64,000 bases of DNA from Lachnospiraceae bacterium (GTDB taxonomy: Bacteria > Bacillota > Clostridia > Lachnospirales > Lachnospiraceae). The stretch is from NCBI GenBank assembly GCA_021199475.1, contig JAJQHZ010000124.1, positions 62,001 through 126,000 on the forward strand. Reading direction: 5' to 3'. This document shows, in pieces, positions 58,630-64,000 of this stretch (positions are counted from its first letter, which is position 1; every line of letters begins with the position of its first letter). The position numbers and the translations under genes are program-made. A model generated the notes under the pieces. That model was not told the DNA's origin, made no database searches, and saw nothing but the letters and a program-made list of their open reading frames with translations.

Positions 58630-58654
58630 CAAACACAGTTTCATTCGTTAAGAT
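58626..58654 (+). promoter_or_regulatory. Promoter TTGACA-17-TAAGAT for T-box-valS
   Basis: Direct motif match overlapping the holA stop. Confidence 0.8.
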
Positions 58655-58664
58655 AACAAGGAAA

Positions 58665-59058
58665 TCAGGCAGGCTGCATATGTCAGTAGCGGCTTGTGAA
58701 TAAGGTTTTGAGAAAGAGGAGTACGCATGACGGCGCCGACAGAGAGGAAGATTCACAGGCTGGAAAATCTTCCGGGAGGACGGATGCAGAACGTGGCTTT
58801 CGAACTGAATGGCTGAAGCCGGAGGAAATGACTTTTTTGTCAGGTAAGAGATGTTTACTTTCCTGTCAGGCAAGTGCAAAGTCGGATTGGTGTGTAAGGC
58901 ATTCCGGGAATTCCCGTTACAGAATAAGAGATACAGGCTTGTACTTTGATGGTTGTCTGCTGTGCAGAGACAGCTTTGACTGGAGAAGTCTGTAAGAAAA
59001 GGTGGTACCGCGAGACATTCGCCCTTTGTATATGGATCTATACAGAGGGCGTTTTTTT
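58665..59058 (+). ncRNA. T-box leader, probably tRNA-Val responsive
   Basis: GACAGAGAGG, GGTGGTACCGCG at 59001-59012, terminator GCCCTTTGTATA..CTATACAGAGGGCG + T7. Candidate specifier GTG at 58793-58795 after AAC. Confidence 0.9.
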
Positions 59059-59162
59059 CTGCACAGGGGCGCGTAAGGAGTATTGTGGCTTGCGCCACAC
59101 GCGCCCCGCGCGGCGAACAGGGGACAAGGATCCCTGCTTGATAAAAAAAGGAGGAGAACGAT

Positions 59163-62150
59163 ATGGGCAGAGAGCTGGCAAAGACCTATGACCCGAAGGG
59201 TCTGGAAGACCGGATTTACCAGAATTGGCTGGATAAGGGCTATTTTCACGCAGAGGTGAATCCGGAAAAGAAACCGTTTACGATTGTGATTCCGCCGCCA
59301 AATGTGACAGGGCAGCTGCATATGGGGCATGCGCTGGATGAGACGATGCAGGATATCCTGATCCGGTTTAAGCGGATGCAGGGCTATGAAGCACTCTGGC
59401 AGCCGGGCACGGACCACGCCGCGATTGCGACGGAGGTGAAGGTGACGGAGATGCTGAGATCCAAAGGCATCGACAAGGATGAGATTGGCCGTGAGGAATT
59501 CCTGAAGTACGCGTGGGCCTGGAAGGAAGAGTACGGCGGAAAGATTACGAATCAGCTGAAGAAGCTCGGCGCGTCCGCGGACTGGGAGCGCGAGCGCTTT
59601 ACGATGGACAAGGGCTGCTCAAAGGCAGTGGAAGAGGTTTTCATCCGTCTTTACGAAAAAGGCTATATTTATAAGGGTTCCCGCATTATCAACTGGTGCC
59701 CGGTCTGCCAGACGTCGATTTCGGACGCGGAGGTGGAGCATGTCGACCAGGATGGATTTTTCTGGCATATCAATTATCCGGTAGTCGGTGAGCCGGGGCA
59801 GTTTGTGGAAATCGCGACAACCCGCCCAGAGACACTGCTCGGCGATACCGCAGTCGCGGTGAACCCGGAGGATGAGCGCTATGCCCATCTGGTGGGGAAA
59901 ATGCTGGAGCTGCCGCTGACCGACCGTCAGATTCCGGTAATCGCGGATGAGTATGTGGACATGGAGTTTGGCACCGGCTGCGTGAAGATTACGCCCGCGC
60001 ACGACCCGAACGATTTTGAGGTGGGCAAGCGGCACAGCCTTCCGGAAATCAATATTCTGAATGATGACGCGACCATCAACGAGCTGGGCGGCAAATACGC
60101 GGGAATGGACCGCTATGAGGCGCGCAAGGCGATGGTGAAGGATCTGGAGGAGCTGGGCCTTCTCGTTAAGGTGGTTCCGCATTCGCACAATGTCGGTACG
60201 CATGACCGCTGCAAGACGACGGTCGAGCCGATGATCAAGCCGCAATGGTTCGTGCGGATGAAGGAAATGGCCAAGCCGGCGATCGAGGCGCTGAAGCGCG
60301 GAAAGCTTCAGACCCCGGGCGCAGATTTCGCCTCAGAGGTAGCTGCAGAGGCAGAGGCGAATGTGGACTTATCGGAGACTTCTTCCGGGGAGGCTCAAGA
60401 GGGTGCTGCCGCGACAGCGGAAAGGAATGCCAGGGCAGGCGCGAATGTGTCAGAGGGAATGGGAGAATCAGACTTCGAGGGGACATTGACCTTCGTCCCG
60501 GATCGCTTTGATAAAATTTATCTTCACTGGCTGGAGAATATCAAGGACTGGTGCATTTCCCGTCAGCTCTGGTGGGGGCATCGGATTCCGGCTTATTACT
60601 GCGATGAGTGCGGTGAGACCGTAGTGGCGCGGGAAATGCCGAAAATCTGCCCGAAGTGCGGCTGCACTCGTTTTACGCAGGATGAGGATACGCTGGACAC
60701 CTGGTTTTCCTCGGCGCTCTGGCCGTTCTCGACACTTGGCTGGCCGGACAAAACGCCGGAGATGGAGTATTTCTATCCGACCGATGTGCTTGTGACTGGC
60801 TATGACATCATTTTCTTCTGGGTTATCCGGATGGTATTTTCCGGCATCGAGCAGACCGGCAAGGTGCCGTTCCATCATGTGCTGATCCACGGCCTGGTGC
60901 GCGATTCACAGGGACGCAAGATGAGCAAATCGCTCGGAAACGGCATCGACCCGCTGGAGATTATCGATCAGTATGGAGCGGACGCGCTGCGCCTGACGCT
61001 GATCACCGGAAACGCGCCCGGAAATGATATGCGTTTTTATATGGAACGCGTTGAGGCTTCCCGCAATTTTGCGAACAAGGTCTGGAATGCATCCCGCTTC
61101 ATCATGATGAATCTGGACAAGGCAGCGGAAGCCGACGGGGCGGCAGGAATCCCGGAACAGATGGAGCTCTCAGAGCTGACCGGTGCGGATAAATGGATTC
61201 TCTCTAAGGTGAATGACCTGGCGAAGGACGTGACCGACAATATGGAGCGCTATGAGCTGGGCATCGCGGTGCAGAAGGTGTATGATTTCATCTGGGAAGA
61301 GTTCTGTGACTGGTACATTGAGATGGTGAAGCCGCGTCTTTACAGCGAGACGGATACTTCGAAGACAGCGGCGCTGTGGACTTTAAAGACGGTATTGACC
61401 AACGCGCTGAAGATGTTGCACCCGTTCATGCCGTTCATCACGGAGGAAATTTTCTGTACGCTGCATCACACGGATGCTTTGGATGGTGTGCAGCAGAGCG
61501 ATGCAAAAGCGAATGCAGCAGACCAGATGTCGCAGTGTGTGCAGGAGGCGGCCAATGCCACGAAAAACGGCGCAGAGACAACTGGTTCCGGATATCATAT
61601 GGAGGACGTGGCGGAGTCGATTATGATTTCGTCCTGGCCGGAATGGAAAGAGGAGTGGAGCTTCGCCGAGGAGGAAAAGGCGGTAGAGACCATCAAGGAG
61701 GCAGTCCGAGCCATCCGCAATGTGCGCACCGGCATGAATGTGCCGCCAAGCAAAAAGGCGCAGGTATTTGTGGTATCGGAAAATGCCAAAATCCGCACTA
61801 TTTTTGAGGATAGCAGGGTGTTTTTCGCAACGCTCGGATATGCGAGCGAGGTTCACGTGCAGGCAGATAAGAGCGGCATCAGCGACGATGCGGTCTCAGC
61901 CGTGTTCCCGGGAGCGGTGGCCTATATGCCGTTTGCAGAACTGGTGGATGTTCAGAAGGAGCTGGAGCGTCTGCAAAAAGAGGAAAAGCGGCTGACTGGA
62001 GAGCTTGCCCGCGTGAATGGAATGCTGGGAAATGAAAAGTTTACCAGCCGGGCGCCGCAGGCGAAGATTGAGGAAGAGAAAGCGAAGCTGGCGAAATATA
62101 CGCAGATGATGGAGCAGGTACAGGCACAGCTGGCAAGGCTGCGGGGCTGA
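59163..62150 (+). CDS. valS: Valyl-tRNA synthetase
   Basis: [29 protein letters not shown]-terminal coiled coil. Confidence 0.97.
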   Translation: MGRELAKTYDPKGLEDRIYQNWLDKGYFHAEVNPEKKPFTIVIPPPNVTGQLHMGHALDETMQDILIRFKRMQGYEALWQPGTDHAAIATEVKVTEMLRSKGIDKDEIGREEFLKYAWAWKEEYGGKITNQLKKLGASADWERERFTMDKGCSKAVEEVFIRLYEKGYIYKGSRIINWCPVCQTSISDAEVEHVDQDGFFWHINYPVVGEPGQFVEIATTRPETLLGDTAVAVNPEDERYAHLVGKMLELPLTDRQIPVIADEYVDMEFGTGCVKITPAHDPNDFEVGKRHSLPEINILNDDATINELGGKYAGMDRYEARKAMVKDLEELGLLVKVVPHSHNVGTHDRCKTTVEPMIKPQWFVRMKEMAKPAIEALKRGKLQTPGADFASEVAAEAEANVDLSETSSGEAQEGAAATAERNARAGANVSEGMGESDFEGTLTFVPDRFDKIYLHWLENIKDWCISRQLWWGHRIPAYYCDECGETVVAREMPKICPKCGCTRFTQDEDTLDTWFSSALWPFSTLGWPDKTPEMEYFYPTDVLVTGYDIIFFWVIRMVFSGIEQTGKVPFHHVLIHGLVRDSQGRKMSKSLGNGIDPLEIIDQYGADALRLTLITGNAPGNDMRFYMERVEASRNFANKVWNASRFIMMNLDKAAEADGAAGIPEQMELSELTGADKWILSKVNDLAKDVTDNMERYELGIAVQKVYDFIWEEFCDWYIEMVKPRLYSETDTSKTAALWTLKTVLTNALKMLHPFMPFITEEIFCTLHHTDALDGVQQSDAKANAADQMSQCVQEAANATKNGAETTGSGYHMEDVAESIMISSWPEWKEEWSFAEEEKAVETIKEAVRAIRNVRTGMNVPPSKKAQVFVVSENAKIRTIFEDSRVFFATLGYASEVHVQADKSGISDDAVSAVFPGAVAYMPFAELVDVQKELERLQKEEKRLTGELARVNGMLGNEKFTSRAPQAKIEEEKAKLAKYTQMMEQVQAQLARLRG

Positions 62151-62175
62151 TTGGGAGATATAATGGGGGAACAGA

Positions 62176-64000
62176 ATGTCACTGCAGTTTATTTTTGGCA
62201 ATTCAGGGAGCGGGAAGTCGTATCTTCTGTATCAGAAGATCATAGAGGAATCCAGGCGATACCCGGAGCGCAATTACCTGGTCATTGTGCCGGAGCAGTT
62301 TACGATGCAGACACAGCGGGATCTGGTGATGCTGCACCCGGACGGCGGTATTATGAACATTGATGTTCTGAGCTTTCGGAGGCTTGCACACCGGGTCTTT
62401 GAGGAGGTCGGCACGGACCGCAGGACGGTACTTTCGGAGACGGGGAAAAATCTGATGCTGCGCCGCGTGGCCGAGCAGTGTAAGGACGAATTAAACGTAC
62501 TCGGTGCGCGGATGAACCGCACCGGTTATGTTTCCGAGGTGAAATCTATCCTTTCGGAGCTGATGCAGTACGAGATTACGGATTTTGACCTGCAGAGTAT
62601 GACAGAGGCCGTGCAGAATCGTCCCCTTCTGCGCGCGAAGCTGGAGGATATCCGCGTTCTTTACCGCGCATTTCTGGACTATCAGCGCGACCGGTTTATG
62701 AAACCGGAGGAGCTGATGGAGGTGCTTGCGCAGGCGGCGGGCCGCTCAAAGCTGCTTGCTGGAAGCGTGCTTGCGTTTGACGGCTTTGCCGGGTTCACGC
62801 CTGCGCAGCTTACTGTCATGCGGGAGCTTGAGAAGGTCTGCCCGAAGATTTATCTGACTGTGACGATCGACGCGCGAGAGGACTTTTACGGAGAAATCCG
62901 GGAGCATGAACTGTTCGCGCCGAGCCGCCGGCTGATCAAAAGCGTGACCGACTGCTGTTATGAGGTCCGGTCGGGCGCGGGACAAAAAGTTGATGATACA
63001 GGTATTGACGGCGAAACCTCTGGAGAACTGTTTGAAACTGCAATTATTTTAGGACCGGGGGCCGGCCGTGGGCAGGCATGCGGCGATTCTGGGAACCGGG
63101 CGAACGATGGGGATGACCTCCGAAATGTTGTACCAGCAACTAATTCCAATTCTGATCTTAGAGACCGGCTGCTTCCGCGCTTCCGCAGGGGCGGTGCGCT
63201 GCGGCATCTGGAGCAGAACCTGTTTCGAAAAAAGCAGCAGCCTTATTCTGGCTCATCGGATGAAATTTCGCTCCATGAGCTATACTCCCCGGTGCAGGAG
63301 GTGCATTTTGTCGCGCGCACGATATCCGGGCTTGTCCGAAACCAGGGCTACCGCTATCGGGATATTGCGGTGATTGCGGGAGATCTGGGAGCGTATGGGA
63401 ATTATGTAAAACGGATTTTCCCGACCTATGATATCCCGGTTTTTGTTGATGAGACACGGCAGCTGCTATTGAATCCCTGTCTGGAATTTGTGCGTGGTGC
63501 GCTGGCGATGGTGCAGCAGGATTTTTCTTATGAGACGGTATTCCGCTTTCTTCGCACCCAAATGGCGGGCTTTTCTTCCGATGAGATTGACCGTCTGGAA
63601 AATTATGTAATTGCCGCGGGCATCCGGGGCCGCGCCCGGTGGGAGCAGGAGTGGACCTGGTGTCCGCCGCAGCTTGCGCAGGTGGAAGTCCCGGTGGACC
63701 CGGCCGGGTTTTCCGGCGACATGGAAACCGGCAGGAACGAGTTCATACAGGGTGCGGATGCTGTCCTGAACAAGGGCGGGACGGTGCAGCTCTGTGATGC
63801 GAAAGCAGGATATGGTGCGTCTGAACATTCCGGTGGATCGGAAAAGGATGGACGATCGAACGGCTCATGTGCCGGGGAAAGCATGGAGGAAGATGGAGAG
63901 GAGTCAGGAGAGGTTTCTCTGAGGGGTCTTTCTCTGTATAATTCTCTGCGGGTCCGTTTTATGGAGCGGGTTGGCTCGTTTGCAGAAAAAATGCGGGAGA
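62176..64000 (+). CDS. addB: ATP-dependent helicase/nuclease subunit B, 3' truncated by window
   Basis: MSLQFIFGNSGSGKSYLLYQKIIEESRRYPERNYLVIVPEQFTMQTQRDLV; open to window end. Confidence 0.9.
   Translation, partial: MSLQFIFGNSGSGKSYLLYQKIIEESRRYPERNYLVIVPEQFTMQTQRDLVMLHPDGGIMNIDVLSFRRLAHRVFEEVGTDRRTVLSETGKNLMLRRVAEQCKDELNVLGARMNRTGYVSEVKSILSELMQYEITDFDLQSMTEAVQNRPLLRAKLEDIRVLYRAFLDYQRDRFMKPEELMEVLAQAAGRSKLLAGSVLAFDGFAGFTPAQLTVMRELEKVCPKIYLTVTIDAREDFYGEIREHELFAPSRRLIKSVTDCCYEVRSGAGQKVDDTGIDGETSGELFETAIILGPGAGRGQACGDSGNRANDGDDLRNVVPATNSNSDLRDRLLPRFRRGGALRHLEQNLFRKKQQPYSGSSDEISLHELYSPVQEVHFVARTISGLVRNQGYRYRDIAVIAGDLGAYGNYVKRIFPTYDIPVFVDETRQLLLNPCLEFVRGALAMVQQDFSYETVFRFLRTQMAGFSSDEIDRLENYVIAAGIRGRARWEQEWTWCPPQLAQVEVPVDPAGFSGDMETGRNEFIQGADAVLNKGGTVQLCDAKAGYGASEHSGGSEKDGRSNGSCAGESMEEDGEESGEVSLRGLSLYNSLRVRFMERVGSFAEKMRE

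Overview
The window is about 64 kb of bacterial chromosome. Protein similarity, SASP and spore-germination genes and T-boxes suggest a Lachnospiraceae-like Clostridia; this is inference. Recognisable gene blocks, in order: a DUF5717/DUF5716/TPR module; purF, purB, purA; ddl, a LoaP/NusG-like antiterminator and ldh; a MATE transporter and a CarD-like regulator; a GntR-ABC operon; a T-box-controlled trpEGDCFBA operon; a SASP gene; a NitT/TauT-type ABC transporter; a GltD-like flavoprotein plus [FeFe]-hydrogenase; a LacI/aldolase/kinase/dehydrogenase sugar cluster; queH, argH, asd; a rhamnose-type cluster (rhaD, YesMN-like two-component system, RbsA-type ABC transporter, rhaM); a GerA-type germination gene; holA; T-box-valS; and addB, which runs off the end. 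No CRISPR array, rRNA, tRNA or transposase gene was seen. The most interesting signals are in the intergenic DNA. (1) A ~160-215 nt multi-stem element occurs twice (4952-5113 and 21731-21944), with compensatory base changes in several stems. (2) A second two-hairpin element occurs twice (10801-10944 and 45952-46054), also with covarying stems and with mutually exclusive pairing options. (3) A third small hairpin family is nested inside one copy of (1) and recurs at 36618-36700. All full copies of (1) and (2) start within about 10 nt of an upstream stop codon on the same strand, or slightly overlap the end of that gene. (4) Many conserved enzymes (PurF, TrpG, TrpC, TrpF, HydA, ValRS twice, AddB twice, a sugar kinase, QueH N-terminus) carry hydrophilic low-complexity inserts. 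All alignments were done by eye; no database search was run.
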